A stretch of DNA of 60,849 nt from Hyphomicrobiales bacterium (GTDB lineage Bacteria; Pseudomonadota; Alphaproteobacteria; Rhizobiales; Beijerinckiaceae), in the NCBI GenBank assembly GCA_900473415.1, contig UCLR01000006.1, positions 83,706-144,554 of the forward strand, in the 5' to 3' direction. Every line of letters begins with the position of its first letter. Position 1 is the first letter of the stretch. This document shows, piece by piece, positions 39,214-49,086 of this stretch. The notes below the pieces were generated by a model. That model searched no databases. It was not told the origin of the DNA and worked only from the letters and a program-made list of their open reading frames with translations. The translations under genes were made by a program, and so were the position numbers.

Positions 39214-39798
39214 ATGGCAATCACAGCGATCGATCGCGGCGACCCGCTCGTCGCGCCGGCACCGAAGGGCCTGCTTGGGCCCGACGGCAGGCCGGTCGGC
39301 ACGCGTGATCCCTTCTTCGTCGAGATCAACAACGAGCTCGCCGACAAGGGCTTCCTCGTCACCGCTACCGACGACCTGATCAACTGGGCCCGCACCGGCT
39401 CGCTGATGTGGATGACGTTCGGCCTGGCCTGCTGCGCCGTCGAGATGATGCAGCTCTCGATGCCGCGTTACGACGTCGAGCGCTTCGGCTTCGCGCCGCG
39501 CGCCTCGCCACGCCAGTCCGACGTGATGATCGTCGCCGGCACGCTGACCAACAAGATGGCGCCCGCGCTGCGCAAGGTCTACGACCAGATGCCGGAGCCG
39601 CGCTACGTCATCTCGATGGGCTCCTGCGCCAATGGCGGCGGCTACTACCACTACAGCTACTCGGTGGTGCGCGGCTGCGACCGCATCGTCCCGATCGACA
39701 TCTACGTTCCGGGCTGCCCGCCGACGGCGGAGGCTCTGCTCTACGGCGTGCTGCTGCTGCAGAAGAAGATCCGGCGGACCGGCACGATCGAACGATAG
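39214..39798 (+). CDS. nuoB: NADH-quinone oxidoreductase subunit B
   Basis: 194 residues, peripheral arm, carrying the terminal N2 [4Fe-4S] cluster. Cluster ligands: the CC pair in [10 protein letters not shown], Cys in [20 protein letters not shown], and Cys in [11 protein letters not shown]. Standard length and order. A 134-base spacer separates it from nuoC. Confidence 0.98.
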   Translation: MAITAIDRGDPLVAPAPKGLLGPDGRPVGTRDPFFVEINNELADKGFLVTATDDLINWARTGSLMWMTFGLACCAVEMMQLSMPRYDVERFGFAPRASPRQSDVMIVAGTLTNKMAPALRKVYDQMPEPRYVISMGSCANGGGYYHYSYSVVRGCDRIVPIDIYVPGCPPTAEALLYGVLLLQKKIRRTGTIER

Positions 39799-39932
39799 GA
39801 CACAGGCGTCATGCCTGGGCTCAGGGCTCGGGGGGCTCCTGGCGGAGCGGCGTCGGACAAGGGTTGGGTTCAATCCTGCCAAGGAGTGCTCGGGGCAAGC
39901 CTCGGGCATGGCGCGGGGGAGAAGGTGAAGCG

Positions 39933-40538
39933 ATGAGCGAAGTGCTCGAAAAGCTCGGCGAAGACATCAAGGCCGCGCTGCCTGGCGCGGTGACCGAGGC
40001 GGTCGTCGCCTTCGAGGAGCTGACGATCCATGCCGAGGCGGCTGCGATCGTTCAGGTCCTGAAGACCCTCTATGAGGATCCGCGCTTCCGCTTCGTGAAT
40101 TTCACCGACATCGCCGGCGCCGATTATCCGGGCCGCGAGAAGCGCTTCGACGTCGTCTACCATCTGCTCGCGCCGCACCATAACCGGCGCATCCGGGTGA
40201 AGGTGCAGACCGACGAGGCGACCCCGGTGCCGTCCGTCATTGAGGTCTTTCCCGCCGCCAACTGGTTTGAGCGTGAAGCCTACGATTTCTATGGCATCCT
40301 GTTTTCCGGCCATCCGGACCTGCGCCGCATCCTCACCGACTACGGCTTCGAGGGCTATCCGCTGCGCAAGGACTTCCCGCTGACGGGCTTCGTCGAGGTC
40401 CGCTACGACGACGAGCAGAAGCGCGTCGTCTACGAGCCGGTGAAGCTCAACCAGGAATTCCGCAACTTCGATTTCCTCTCGCCCTGGGAAGGCACGGACT
40501 ACGTGCTGCCCGGCGACGAAAAAGCCAAGACGGCGTAA
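39933..40538 (+). CDS. nuoC: NADH-quinone oxidoreductase subunit C
   Basis: 201 residues from the ATG at 39933; the frame is open upstream but overlaps nuoB in the wrong frame. 30-kDa-subunit signature: [20 protein letters not shown] followed by [20 protein letters not shown]. Sits at the quinone-side of the peripheral arm next to NuoD. Separate from nuoD (not fused). Confidence 0.97.
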   Translation: MSEVLEKLGEDIKAALPGAVTEAVVAFEELTIHAEAAAIVQVLKTLYEDPRFRFVNFTDIAGADYPGREKRFDVVYHLLAPHHNRRIRVKVQTDEATPVPSVIEVFPAANWFEREAYDFYGILFSGHPDLRRILTDYGFEGYPLRKDFPLTGFVEVRYDDEQKRVVYEPVKLNQEFRNFDFLSPWEGTDYVLPGDEKAKTA

Positions 40539-40550
40539 GCGGAGCCGGCG

Positions 40551-41741
40551 ATGACCGAACACAACATCCGCAACTTCTCGATCAATTTCGGGCCGCAGCA
40601 CCCGGCAGCGCACGGCGTTCTGCGCCTCGTGCTGGAGCTGGACGGCGAGGTCGTCGAGCGCGTCGATCCGCATATCGGCCTGCTGCATCGCGGCACCGAG
40701 AAGCTGATCGAGGCCAAGACCTATCTCCAGGCTGTGCCCTATTTCGACCGGCTCGACTATGTCGCGCCGATGAATCAGGAGCATGCCTTCGCGCTCGCGG
40801 TCGAGCGCCTCGCCGGCGTGACCGTGCCGCGCCGCGGCCAGCTCATCCGCGTGCTCTATTCCGAGATCGGCCGCATCCTCTCGCATCTCCTCAACGTAAC
40901 CACGCAGGCGATGGACGTCGGCGCCCTCACGCCCCCGCTCTGGGGCTTCGAGGAGCGCGAGAAGCTGATGATCTTCTACGAGCGGGCCTCGGGCGCGCGC
41001 ATGCATGCGGCCTATGTTCGTCCCGGCGGCGTGCATCAGGACATTCCGGTCTCGCTGATCCACGACATCGCCGAATGGTGCGATCCCTTCCTGAAGGTCT
41101 GCGACGACCTCGAAGGGCTGCTGACCGACAACCGCATCTTCAAGCAGCGCAACGTCGATATCGGCGTGGTCGATCTCGAGACCTGCTGGAAATGGGGCTT
41201 CTCGGGCGTGATGGTGCGCGGTTCCGGCGCGCCCTGGGACCTGCGCAAGTCGCAGCCCTATGAGTGCTACGAGGAGATGGAATTCGACATCCCCGTCGGC
41301 AAGAACGGCGACTGCTACGACCGCTACTGCATCCGCATGGAAGAGATGCGCCAGTCGGTCCGTATCATGAAGCAGTGCTGCGAGAAGCTGCTGGCGGCCG
41401 ATGGCGGCGGTCCGGTCTCCTCGCTCGACGGCAAGATGGTTCCGCCCAAGCGCGGCGAAATGAAGCGCTCGATGGAAGCGCTGATCCACCACTTCAAGCT
41501 GTATACCGAGGGCTACAAGGTGCCGGCCGGCGAGGTCTATGCCGCGGTCGAGGCGCCGAAGGGCGAGTTCGGCGTCTATCTGGTCTCCGACGGCACCAAC
41601 AAGCCTTATCGCTGCAAGATCAAGGCCCCGGGCTTCGCCCATCTCCAGGCCATGGATTTCATGTGCCGCAAGCACATGCTCGCCGACGTCTCCGCGATCC
41701 TCGGCTCCCTTGATATCGTGTTTGGTGAAGTGGACCGCTGA
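40551..41741 (+). CDS. nuoD: NADH-quinone oxidoreductase subunit D
   Basis: 396 residues; 49-kDa subunit that forms the quinone pocket. The start [20 protein letters not shown] with the conserved quinone-pocket His is present; [20 protein letters not shown] and the C-terminal DIVFGEVDR are family signatures. Stop overlaps nuoE by one base (TGATG). Confidence 0.98.
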   Translation: MTEHNIRNFSINFGPQHPAAHGVLRLVLELDGEVVERVDPHIGLLHRGTEKLIEAKTYLQAVPYFDRLDYVAPMNQEHAFALAVERLAGVTVPRRGQLIRVLYSEIGRILSHLLNVTTQAMDVGALTPPLWGFEEREKLMIFYERASGARMHAAYVRPGGVHQDIPVSLIHDIAEWCDPFLKVCDDLEGLLTDNRIFKQRNVDIGVVDLETCWKWGFSGVMVRGSGAPWDLRKSQPYECYEEMEFDIPVGKNGDCYDRYCIRMEEMRQSVRIMKQCCEKLLAADGGGPVSSLDGKMVPPKRGEMKRSMEALIHHFKLYTEGYKVPAGEVYAAVEAPKGEFGVYLVSDGTNKPYRCKIKAPGFAHLQAMDFMCRKHMLADVSAILGSLDIVFGEVDR

Positions 41742-42670
41742 TGTCCGTCCGTCGTCTCGCCCCCGATCCGGTCCAGCCGGCCTCCTTCGCCTTCACCCCG
41801 GCGAACGAGAACTGGATCGACCAGCAGATCGCCAAGTATCCGGAAGGCCGCCAGGCTTCCGCCGTCATTCCGCTGCTGTGGAAGGCGCAGGAGCAGGAGG
41901 GCTGGGTCTCGCGCGCCGTGATCGAGACCGTCGCCAAGCGCCTCGGCATGGCGCCGATGCGGGTGATGGAGGTCGCGACCTTCTACACCATGTTCAACCT
42001 GCAGCCGGTGGGCGAGTATTTTGTCCAGCTTTGCGGCACGACGCCCTGCGCCTTGCGCGGCGCCGAGGCGCTGAAGAAGGTCTGCCAGGACGTCATCGGC
42101 CCGCAATCGACGGTCACCGCCGACGGCAAGCTCTCCTGGCTCGAAGTCGAATGCCTCGGCGCCTGCTGCAACGCCCCGATGGCGCAGATCAATGTCGACT
42201 ACTACGAGGACCTGACGCCGGGGAACTTCCGTCAGCTCCTCGACGACCTGCGCCATGGCCGGCCGACCAAGCCCGGCCCGCAGAACGGCCGCACCGGCTC
42301 CGAGCCCGAGGGCGGTGGCGAGACGCTGAAGGACAAGGCGCTCTATGACGGCTCGATGATCGGCGCCGGCGACTGGCAGAAGCGCGTCGTCGAGCAGCGC
42401 AAGGCCGCTGCTGAGGCCGCCGCAGCCAAGGCAGCAGCCGAAGCCGAGGCCAAGAAGGCCGCCGAGGCCGAGGCGAAAAAGGCCGAGGCTACTCCGGCCG
42501 CCGTCGCCGAGAAGCCCGCGAGCGAGACGGCTGCCGCTGCTCGCCCGAAGCCCTCCGCGCCGGCCCAGCCGACCAGCGCCGCGCAGGACACGCCGGCCGC
42601 CGAGGGCAAGCCCAAGGCGACCCGTTCGCGCGCAAAGACCGCCAAGAGCGGCGACAAGCCGACGGAGTGA
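41741..42670 (+). CDS. nuoE: NADH-quinone oxidoreductase subunit E with Ala/Lys/Glu-rich tail
   Basis: 309 residues. The first 190 residues are a normal 24-kDa subunit with the N1a [2Fe-2S] ligands in [11 protein letters not shown] and [15 protein letters not shown]. The last 90 residues (from about 219) are low complexity, with repeated AEAEAKKA units, then Pro/Ala and basic residues; most E. coli-like NuoE lack this. Such tails occur in several Hyphomicrobiales (recalled). Follows nuoD with a one-base overlap. Confidence 0.95.
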   Translation: MSVRRLAPDPVQPASFAFTPANENWIDQQIAKYPEGRQASAVIPLLWKAQEQEGWVSRAVIETVAKRLGMAPMRVMEVATFYTMFNLQPVGEYFVQLCGTTPCALRGAEALKKVCQDVIGPQSTVTADGKLSWLEVECLGACCNAPMAQINVDYYEDLTPGNFRQLLDDLRHGRPTKPGPQNGRTGSEPEGGGETLKDKALYDGSMIGAGDWQKRVVEQRKAAAEAAAAKAAAEAEAKKAAEAEAKKAEATPAAVAEKPASETAAAARPKPSAPAQPTSAAQDTPAAEGKPKATRSRAKTAKSGDKPTE

Positions 42671-42680
42671 GGACGAGACC

Positions 42681-43985
42681 ATGCTCGCAGATCGCGATCG
42701 TATCTTCACCAATCTCTACGGCCTGCATGACCGCACCCTGAAGGGCGCGATCCAGCGCGGCCATTGGGACGGCACCAAGTTCATCCTGGAGCAGGGCCGG
42801 GACTGGATCATCGACGAGATGAAGAAGTCCGGCCTGCGCGGACGCGGCGGCGCCGGCTTCCCGACGGGGCTGAAGTGGTCCTTCATGCCCAAGCAGAGCG
42901 ACGGGCGTCCGCACTATCTCGTCGTCAACGCCGACGAGTCGGAGCCGGGCACCTGCAAGGACCGCGAGATCATGCGCAACGACCCGCATACGCTGGTCGA
43001 GGGCTGCCTGATCGCCTCCTTCGCGATGGGCGCCCATGCGGCCTATATCTACATCCGCGGCGAGTACGTCCGCGAGCGCGAGGCGCTGCAGCGCGCGGTC
43101 GACGAAGCCTATGAGGCCAAGCTCATCGGCAAGGACAACGTCCACGGCTATCCGTTTGATCTCTATGTGCATCACGGCGCCGGCGCCTATATCTGCGGCG
43201 AGGAGACGGCGCTGCTCGAGAGCCTCGAGGGCAAGAAGGGCATGCCGCGGCTGAAGCCGCCGTTCCCGGCCAATATGGGCCTCTATGGCTGCCCGACCAC
43301 GGTGAACAACGTCGAGTCGATCGCGGTCGCACCGACCATCCTGCGCCGCGGCGCCGCCTGGTTCTCCTCGATCGGCAACCCGAACAATGTCGGCACCAAG
43401 CTCTTCTGCGTCTCGGGCCATGTGAACAAGCCCTGCAACGTCGAAGAGGCGATGGGCATCCCCTTCCGCGAGCTGATCGACAAGCATTGCGGCGGCATCC
43501 GCGGCGGCTGGGACAATCTGAAGGCCGTCATCCCCGGCGGCTCCTCGGTCCGCATGGTCCCGGCCGAGCAGATCATCGACACGCCGATGGATTTCGACTC
43601 GCTCTCGAAGCTGCGCTCGGGCCTCGGCACAGCGGCGGTGATCGTGATGGACAAGTCGACCGACATCGTCCGCGCCATCGCCCGCATCAGCCACTTCTAC
43701 AAGCATGAGAGCTGCGGCCAGTGCACGCCCTGCCGCGAGGGCACGGGCTGGATGTGGCGTGTCATGGAGCGCATGGCCGAGGGCCGCGCCCAGAAGCGCG
43801 AGATCGACATGCTGCTCGACGTCACCAAGCAGATCGAGGGCCACACGATCTGCGCGCTCGGCGACGCCGCCGCCTGGCCGATCCAGGGCCTGATCGCGCA
43901 TTTCCGTCACGAGATCGAGCAGCGCATCGACGACTATGCCGCCAACCCGCACAGCGAGCCTGTGCGCCTGATGGCGGCGGAGTGA
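42681..43985 (+). CDS. nuoF: NADH-quinone oxidoreductase subunit F
   Basis: 434 residues; binds NADH, FMN and the N3 [4Fe-4S] cluster. NADH/FMN motif [40 protein letters not shown] is the cluster motif with the fourth Cys in [16 protein letters not shown]. Standard length. Confidence 0.98.
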   Translation: MLADRDRIFTNLYGLHDRTLKGAIQRGHWDGTKFILEQGRDWIIDEMKKSGLRGRGGAGFPTGLKWSFMPKQSDGRPHYLVVNADESEPGTCKDREIMRNDPHTLVEGCLIASFAMGAHAAYIYIRGEYVREREALQRAVDEAYEAKLIGKDNVHGYPFDLYVHHGAGAYICGEETALLESLEGKKGMPRLKPPFPANMGLYGCPTTVNNVESIAVAPTILRRGAAWFSSIGNPNNVGTKLFCVSGHVNKPCNVEEAMGIPFRELIDKHCGGIRGGWDNLKAVIPGGSSVRMVPAEQIIDTPMDFDSLSKLRSGLGTAAVIVMDKSTDIVRAIARISHFYKHESCGQCTPCREGTGWMWRVMERMAEGRAQKREIDMLLDVTKQIEGHTICALGDAAAWPIQGLIAHFRHEIEQRIDDYAANPHSEPVRLMAAE

Positions 43986-43989
43986 GACC

Positions 43990-46053
43990 ATGACCAAACT
44001 CGTCATCGACGGCATCGAAGTCGACGTCCCGGCCGAATACACGGTCCTGCAGGCCTGCGAGGCTGCCGGAGCCGAGGTGCCGCGCTTCTGCTTCCATGAG
44101 CGGCTTTCCATCGCCGGCAACTGCCGCATGTGCCTCGTCGAGGTGAAGGGCGGGCCGCCGAAGCCGCAGGCCTCCTGCGCCATCGGCGTGCGCGATCTGC
44201 GGCCCGGCCCGAACGGCGAGCCCCCGGTCGTCCTGACCAAGTCGCCGATGGTCAAGAAGGCCCGCGAAGGGGTGATGGAGTTCCTGCTCATCAACCACCC
44301 GCTGGATTGCCCGATCTGCGACCAGGGCGGCGAGTGCGACCTGCAGGACCAGGCCATGGCCTATGGCGTGGACACCTCCCGCTACGCCGAGAACAAGCGC
44401 GCGGTCGAGGACAAGTATATCGGCCCGCTGGTCAAGACCTCGATGACGCGCTGCATCCAGTGCACGCGCTGCGTCCGCTTCACCACCGAGGTTGCCGGCG
44501 CCTCCGACCTCGGCGCCATCGGCCGCGGTGAGGACATGGAGATCACGACCTATCTCGAGCAGGCGATGTCGTCGGAGCTGCAGGGCAATGTCGTCGACCT
44601 CTGCCCGGTCGGCGCGCTGACCTCGAGGCCCTACCAGAACAAGGCCCGGCCCTGGGAGCTCTCCAAGACCGAGAGCATCGACGTGATGGACGCGGTCGGC
44701 TCCGCGATCCGCGTCGATTCCCGCGGCAAGGAAGTGATGCGCATCCTGCCCCGCCTCAACGAGGCGGTGAACGAGGAATGGATCTCGGACAAGACCCGCC
44801 ACGTCGCCGACGGCCTGCGCACGCAGCGTCTCGACCGGCCCTATATCCGCGAGAACGGCCGGCTGCGTCCCGCGAGCTGGAACGAGGCCTTCGCCGCCAT
44901 CGCCGCCAAGGTGAAGGGCGCCAAGGCGGAGAAGATCGGTGCCATCGCCGGCGACCTCGCCGCGGTCGAGGAGATGTTCGCGCTCAAGAGCCTGATCGCA
45001 TCGCTCGGCAGCGCCAATCTCGACGCCCGCCAGGACGGCACCAAGCTGCATCCGAAGGCCGGCCGCGCTTCCTATGTCCTCAACGCCGGTATCGCCGGCA
45101 TCGAGGAAGCGACCTCGCTGCTGATCATCGGCTCCAACCCGCGCCGCGAGGCGCCGATCCTGAACGCCCGCATCCGCAAGCGCTGGCTGCGCGGCGACTT
45201 CAAGGTCAGCGTCATCGGCGAGCAGGTCGACCTGACCTACACGTATGACTATCTCGGCGCTGGCCCGGAGACGCTGGCCGATGTCGTGAAGTCGGCTCAG
45301 GCCGCTGGCGGCAAGCCGATGGTTCTGGTGGGGCAGGGGGCTCTCGCCCGCGAGGATGGCGAGGCCGTGCTCTCGCTCGCCGCCAAGGCGGCGCAGGCGC
45401 TTGGCGCCGTCGCCGAGGGCTGGAACGGCTTCGGCGTGATCCACACCGCCGCCTCGCGCGTCGGCGCGCTCGATCTCGGCTTCGTGCCAGGCGAGGGCGG
45501 TCTGGACGTCGCCGGTATGTTGCAGCCCGGCGCGCTCGACGTGCTCTTCCTGCTCGGCGCCGACGAAATCGAGGTGCCGCAGGGTGCCTTCGTCGTCTAC
45601 CAGGGCACGCATGGCGACCGCGGCGCGCATCGCGCCGACGTCATCCTGCCGGGCGCCGCCTACACCGAGAAGTCCGGCACCTATGTGAACACCGAAGGCC
45701 GCGTCCAGATGGCCGACCGCGCCACCTTCCCGCCGGGCGATGCCCGCGAGGATTGGGCGATCCTGCGCGCGCTCTCGGCCGCGCTCGGCAAGACGCTGCC
45801 CTTCGACTCGCTGTCGGGGCTCCGCAAGGCTCTGTACGCCGCTCACCCGCACCTCGCGGCGCTCGACATCCTCGGCGAGAACGACGCGGCCGTGCTCGGC
45901 AAGCTCGCCGGCCTCGGTGGCAAGACGGGCAAGGCGGGCTTCGCCTCGACGGTGAGCGACTTCTATCAGACCAACCCGATCGCGCGGGCCTCCGCCGTGA
46001 TGGCGGAATGCTCGGCGCTGGCCTCCGGCCGGCACCAGCAGGCGGCGGAGTAA
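43990..46053 (+). CDS. nuoG: NADH-quinone oxidoreductase subunit G
   Basis: 687 residues; 75-kDa subunit with [2Fe-2S] N1b ([29 protein letters not shown]) and [4Fe-4S] N4/N5 ligands ([48 protein letters not shown]). The remainder is molybdopterin-oxidoreductase-like. Four bases after nuoF. Confidence 0.97.
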   Translation: MTKLVIDGIEVDVPAEYTVLQACEAAGAEVPRFCFHERLSIAGNCRMCLVEVKGGPPKPQASCAIGVRDLRPGPNGEPPVVLTKSPMVKKAREGVMEFLLINHPLDCPICDQGGECDLQDQAMAYGVDTSRYAENKRAVEDKYIGPLVKTSMTRCIQCTRCVRFTTEVAGASDLGAIGRGEDMEITTYLEQAMSSELQGNVVDLCPVGALTSRPYQNKARPWELSKTESIDVMDAVGSAIRVDSRGKEVMRILPRLNEAVNEEWISDKTRHVADGLRTQRLDRPYIRENGRLRPASWNEAFAAIAAKVKGAKAEKIGAIAGDLAAVEEMFALKSLIASLGSANLDARQDGTKLHPKAGRASYVLNAGIAGIEEATSLLIIGSNPRREAPILNARIRKRWLRGDFKVSVIGEQVDLTYTYDYLGAGPETLADVVKSAQAAGGKPMVLVGQGALAREDGEAVLSLAAKAAQALGAVAEGWNGFGVIHTAASRVGALDLGFVPGEGGLDVAGMLQPGALDVLFLLGADEIEVPQGAFVVYQGTHGDRGAHRADVILPGAAYTEKSGTYVNTEGRVQMADRATFPPGDAREDWAILRALSAALGKTLPFDSLSGLRKALYAAHPHLAALDILGENDAAVLGKLAGLGGKTGKAGFASTVSDFYQTNPIARASAVMAECSALASGRHQQAAE

Positions 46054-46058
46054 GCGGC

Positions 46059-47111
46059 ATGAACTGGGACCTCGTCCTCGATCTCGCGATCATCCTCGGC
46101 AAGAGCCTGCTGCTGCTGGTCTGCCTGCTGGTCTTCATCGCTTATATCCTGCTCGCCGACCGCAAGATCTGGGCGGCCGTGCAGCTTCGCCGCGGCCCGA
46201 ACGTCGTCGGTCCCTGGGGCCTGTTCCAGAGCTTCGCCGACCTGATGAAGTTCGCCTTCAAGGAGCCGATCATCCCGGCGAGCTCCAACAAGGGCATCTT
46301 CCTGCTGGCGCCGTTCATCTCCTGCCTGCTGGCGCTCGGCGCCTGGGCGGTGATCCCGGTGGCGGAAGGCTGGGCGATCGCCGACATCAATGTCGGCGTG
46401 CTCTATATCCTCGCGATCTCCTCGCTCGGCGTCTACGGCATCATCATGGCGGGTTGGGCTTCGAACTCGAAGTACCCGTTCATGAGCGCGCTGCGCTCGG
46501 CGGCGCAGATGGTGTCCTACGAGGTCTCGATCGGCTTCGTCATCATCACCGTGCTGCTCTGCGTCGGCTCGCTCAACCTCTCAGCGGTTGTCGAGGCGCA
46601 GCAGACCCGCGGCCTGGCGCATGCGCTGGGCGTGCCGTGGCTCAGCTTCCTGAACTGGTACTTCCTGCCGCTCTTTCCGATGTTCATCGTCTTCTTCGTT
46701 TCGGCGCTGGCAGAGACGAACCGGCCGCCCTTCGACCTGGCCGAGGCTGAATCGGAGCTCGTGGCGGGCTTCATGGTCGAGTATTCTTCGACGCCGTACC
46801 TGCTCTTCATGCTCGGCGAATACGTGGCGATCATGACGATGTGCTCGCTGACCACGATCCTGTTCCTCGGTGGCTGGGCGCCCCCGATCGCGCTGCCGCC
46901 CTTCACCTGGCTGCCGGGCGTGTTCTGGTTCGCGCTCAAGGTCTGCCTGGTGTTCTTCATGTTCGCGCTGGTGAAGGCCTTCGTGCCGCGCTACCGCTAC
47001 GACCAGCTGATGCGGCTGGGCTGGAAGGTCTTCCTGCCGCTCTCGATCGCCTGCGTGGTGATCGTGGCGCTGGTGCTGCAGGTCACGGGCTGGGCGCCTG
47101 TGAACGGATGA
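46059..47111 (+). CDS. nuoH: NADH-quinone oxidoreductase subunit H
   Basis: 350 residues from the ATG at 46059; membrane subunit linking the arms, with about eight helices. Conserved [20 protein letters not shown] with the cytoplasmic quinone-site loop, [20 protein letters not shown] and [20 protein letters not shown]. Its stop overlaps the start of a small gene, not nuoI (ATGA). Confidence 0.97.
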   Translation: MNWDLVLDLAIILGKSLLLLVCLLVFIAYILLADRKIWAAVQLRRGPNVVGPWGLFQSFADLMKFAFKEPIIPASSNKGIFLLAPFISCLLALGAWAVIPVAEGWAIADINVGVLYILAISSLGVYGIIMAGWASNSKYPFMSALRSAAQMVSYEVSIGFVIITVLLCVGSLNLSAVVEAQQTRGLAHALGVPWLSFLNWYFLPLFPMFIVFFVSALAETNRPPFDLAEAESELVAGFMVEYSSTPYLLFMLGEYVAIMTMCSLTTILFLGGWAPPIALPPFTWLPGVFWFALKVCLVFFMFALVKAFVPRYRYDQLMRLGWKVFLPLSIACVVIVALVLQVTGWAPVNG

Positions 47112-47344
47112 GTTGGGCAGGCCCGCTCGGCGCCCTGATCGGCTTCGGGCTCGGCCTCCTGGAATACCGGCTGATGTCGGCCGTGGTGATCGGGGCGCTG
47201 AGGCGCACGGATCGCTCGGAGACGGAGGCCGATAAAATGGATTACGAACGCCGCACCCGTATCTTGCGGCGGGCGTTGATGGTGATGACGATCGGCTTCA
47301 TGCCGGTCTTGGGTTTCGTGATCGGCCGGGCCTTGTTCGGCTGA
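47108..47344 (+). CDS. Small two-helix membrane protein inserted between nuoH and nuoI
   Basis: 78 residues, translationally coupled to nuoH (ATGA overlap) and 19 bases before nuoI. The N-terminal helix [20 protein letters not shown] is followed by a charged 25-residue loop ([20 protein letters not shown]) and a second helix ([20 protein letters not shown]). It is not a canonical Nuo subunit: nuoI comes directly after nuoH in textbook operons. The tight coupling implies a gene made at the same level as complex I; function is unknown, with assembly factor or accessory subunit as possible roles (inference). Confidence 0.75.
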   Translation: MSWAGPLGALIGFGLGLLEYRLMSAVVIGALRRTDRSETEADKMDYERRTRILRRALMVMTIGFMPVLGFVIGRALFG

Positions 47345-47363
47345 GGATGGAAGGACGAAGGCG

Positions 47364-47852
47364 ATGTCACTCGCGCAAGCCGCAAGGGGCCTGCTGCTGA
47401 AGGAGTTCGTCGGGGCCATCGGCCTCTCGATGCGCTACTTCTTCAAGCCGAAGGCCACGCTGAACTACCCCTTCGAGAAGGGGCAGCTCTCGCCGCGCTT
47501 CCGTGGCGAGCACGCGCTGCGCCGTTACCCGAACGGCGAGGAGCGTTGCATCGCCTGCAAGCTCTGCGAGGCGATCTGCCCGGCGCAGGCCATCACCATC
47601 GAGGCGGGCCCGCGCCGCAACGACGGGACGCGCCGCACCACCCGTTACGACATCGACATGACGAAGTGCATCTACTGCGGCTTCTGCCAGGAGGCCTGCC
47701 CGGTCGATGCGATCGTCGAGGGGCCGAATTTCGAGTTCGCGACCGAGACCCGCGAGGAGCTGTTCTTCGACAAGGACAAGCTGCTTGCGAACGGCGCGCG
47801 CTGGGAACGCGAAATCGCGCGCAACATCGCGATGGACGCGCCGTATCGGTGA
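47364..47852 (+). CDS. nuoI: NADH-quinone oxidoreductase subunit I
   Basis: 162 residues; carries N6a and N6b [4Fe-4S] clusters in two motifs, [16 protein letters not shown] and [16 protein letters not shown]. Family-typical length. Followed by a 272-base gap containing a palindromic repeat before nuoJ. Confidence 0.98.
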   Translation: MSLAQAARGLLLKEFVGAIGLSMRYFFKPKATLNYPFEKGQLSPRFRGEHALRRYPNGEERCIACKLCEAICPAQAITIEAGPRRNDGTRRTTRYDIDMTKCIYCGFCQEACPVDAIVEGPNFEFATETREELFFDKDKLLANGARWEREIARNIAMDAPYR

Positions 47853-47867
47853 CTTCCACCCCTCCGA

Positions 47868-47972
47868 CGTCATCCCGGACAAGCCGCGAAGCGGCGCGGA
47901 CGCGGGATCGATCGGAGGGAACTGCGCTCTAGGATGGATCCCGGGTCTGCGCTTCGCTTGCCCGGCATGACG
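47868..47972. repeat. Intergenic palindromic element, long copy A
   Basis: Outer arms CGTCATCCCGGACAAGC and GCTTGCCCGGCATGACG are inverted repeats with two mismatches. The internal GCGAAGCGG and ATCCCGGGT segments also appear in the copy near 59.5 kb. It lies between nuoI and nuoJ, and further GC-rich hairpins follow (CCCGCCG/CGGCGGG around 48003, CCGCCC/GGGCGG at 48090–48109). Confidence 0.65.
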
Positions 47973-48124
47973 TTGAAGGGCGCGGCTGAATGCACAGACC
48001 CGCCGTGCGGTTGTTCCGTCCGGCGGGCCTGATTATAGACGCTCCAAATTGCCCCGGCTCTTGAGTCCGGAGCACGAACCAAACAAGGACCGCCCGATGT
48101 GAAGGGCGGGAAGGGCTGGCCGAG

Positions 48125-48748
48125 ATGAATGCCGCAGCGGCTTTCTTCTATCTCTTCGCAGGCATCACCGTGGCTTCCGCCTTCATGGTGGTGAGCTCGC
48201 GCAACCCTGTCCATTCGGTGCTCTACCTGATCCTGGCCTTCGTCAACGCGGCCGGGCTCTTCCTGCTGCTGGGCGCCGAGTTCCTCGCGATGCTGCTGGT
48301 CGTCGTCTATGTCGGCGCGGTCGCGGTGCTCTTCCTCTTCGTGGTGATGATGCTCGACGTCGATTTCGCCGAGTTCCGCCAGGGCTTCCTGAACTATCTG
48401 CCGATCGGCGCTCTGGTCGGCTTCATCTTCGCGGTCGAGCTCATGCTCGTCGTCGGCGCCTGGGTCATCGACCCGCAGATCGTCAAGGCGCCGGTCGCGG
48501 CCATTCCGGGCAACCTCACCAACACCGAGGCGCTCGGGCGCGTGCTCTACACGCAGTATGTCTACTACTTCCAGGCGGCAGGCCTCGTGCTGCTGGTCGC
48601 CATGATCGGCGCGATCGTGCTGACGTTGCGCGAGCGGCCCGGCATCAAGCGCCAGCATGTCCCGACCCAGAACGCCCGCACCAAGGACGCGGCGATGGAG
48701 GTCAAGCAGGTGCCCTCGCGGGCCGGCGTTCCCGAGGAGATGGCGTGA
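48125..48748 (+). CDS. nuoJ: NADH-quinone oxidoreductase subunit J
   Basis: 207 residues; five-helix membrane subunit. Conserved [20 protein letters not shown] and [21 protein letters not shown] hydrophilic C-terminal tail of about 35 residues. It starts a second segment of the operon after the repeat-containing gap. Confidence 0.95.
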   Translation: MNAAAAFFYLFAGITVASAFMVVSSRNPVHSVLYLILAFVNAAGLFLLLGAEFLAMLLVVVYVGAVAVLFLFVVMMLDVDFAEFRQGFLNYLPIGALVGFIFAVELMLVVGAWVIDPQIVKAPVAAIPGNLTNTEALGRVLYTQYVYYFQAAGLVLLVAMIGAIVLTLRERPGIKRQHVPTQNARTKDAAMEVKQVPSRAGVPEEMA

Positions 48749-49056
48749 TGACGATCGGATTGGGCCACTTTCTCTCCGTTAGCGCCATCCTGTTCACGCT
48801 CGGCGTGCTCGGCATCTTCATCAACCGCAAGAACGTCATCGTCATCCTGATGTCGGTCGAGCTCATCCTGCTGTCGGTGAACATCAACTTCGTCGCTTTC
48901 TCGAGCTTCCTGAACGACATCGTCGGCCAGGTCTTCGCTCTCCTGGTGCTGACGGTGGCGGCGGCCGAGGCCGCCATCGGCCTCGCGATCCTCGTCGTCT
49001 ACTTCCGCAACCGCGGTTCGATCGCGGTCGAAGACATCAACATGATGAAAGGCTGA
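48748..49056 (+). CDS. nuoK: NADH-quinone oxidoreductase subunit K
   Basis: 102 residues, the canonical length, from the ATG at 48748 that overlaps the nuoJ stop (a GTG at 48745 adds one residue). Three helices with the membrane glutamates in [20 protein letters not shown] and [20 protein letters not shown]. Confidence 0.97.
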   Translation: MTIGLGHFLSVSAILFTLGVLGIFINRKNVIVILMSVELILLSVNINFVAFSSFLNDIVGQVFALLVLTVAAAEAAIGLAILVVYFRNRGSIAVEDINMMKG

Positions 49057-49086
49057 GCGCTAACCACGCGCCTGGACCTCACGCCC

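Noticed and set aside
47868..47972. CRISPR or tandem repeat array
   Set aside because: Copies are single, dispersed and palindromic without regular spacers, so they are REP-like and not CRISPR.
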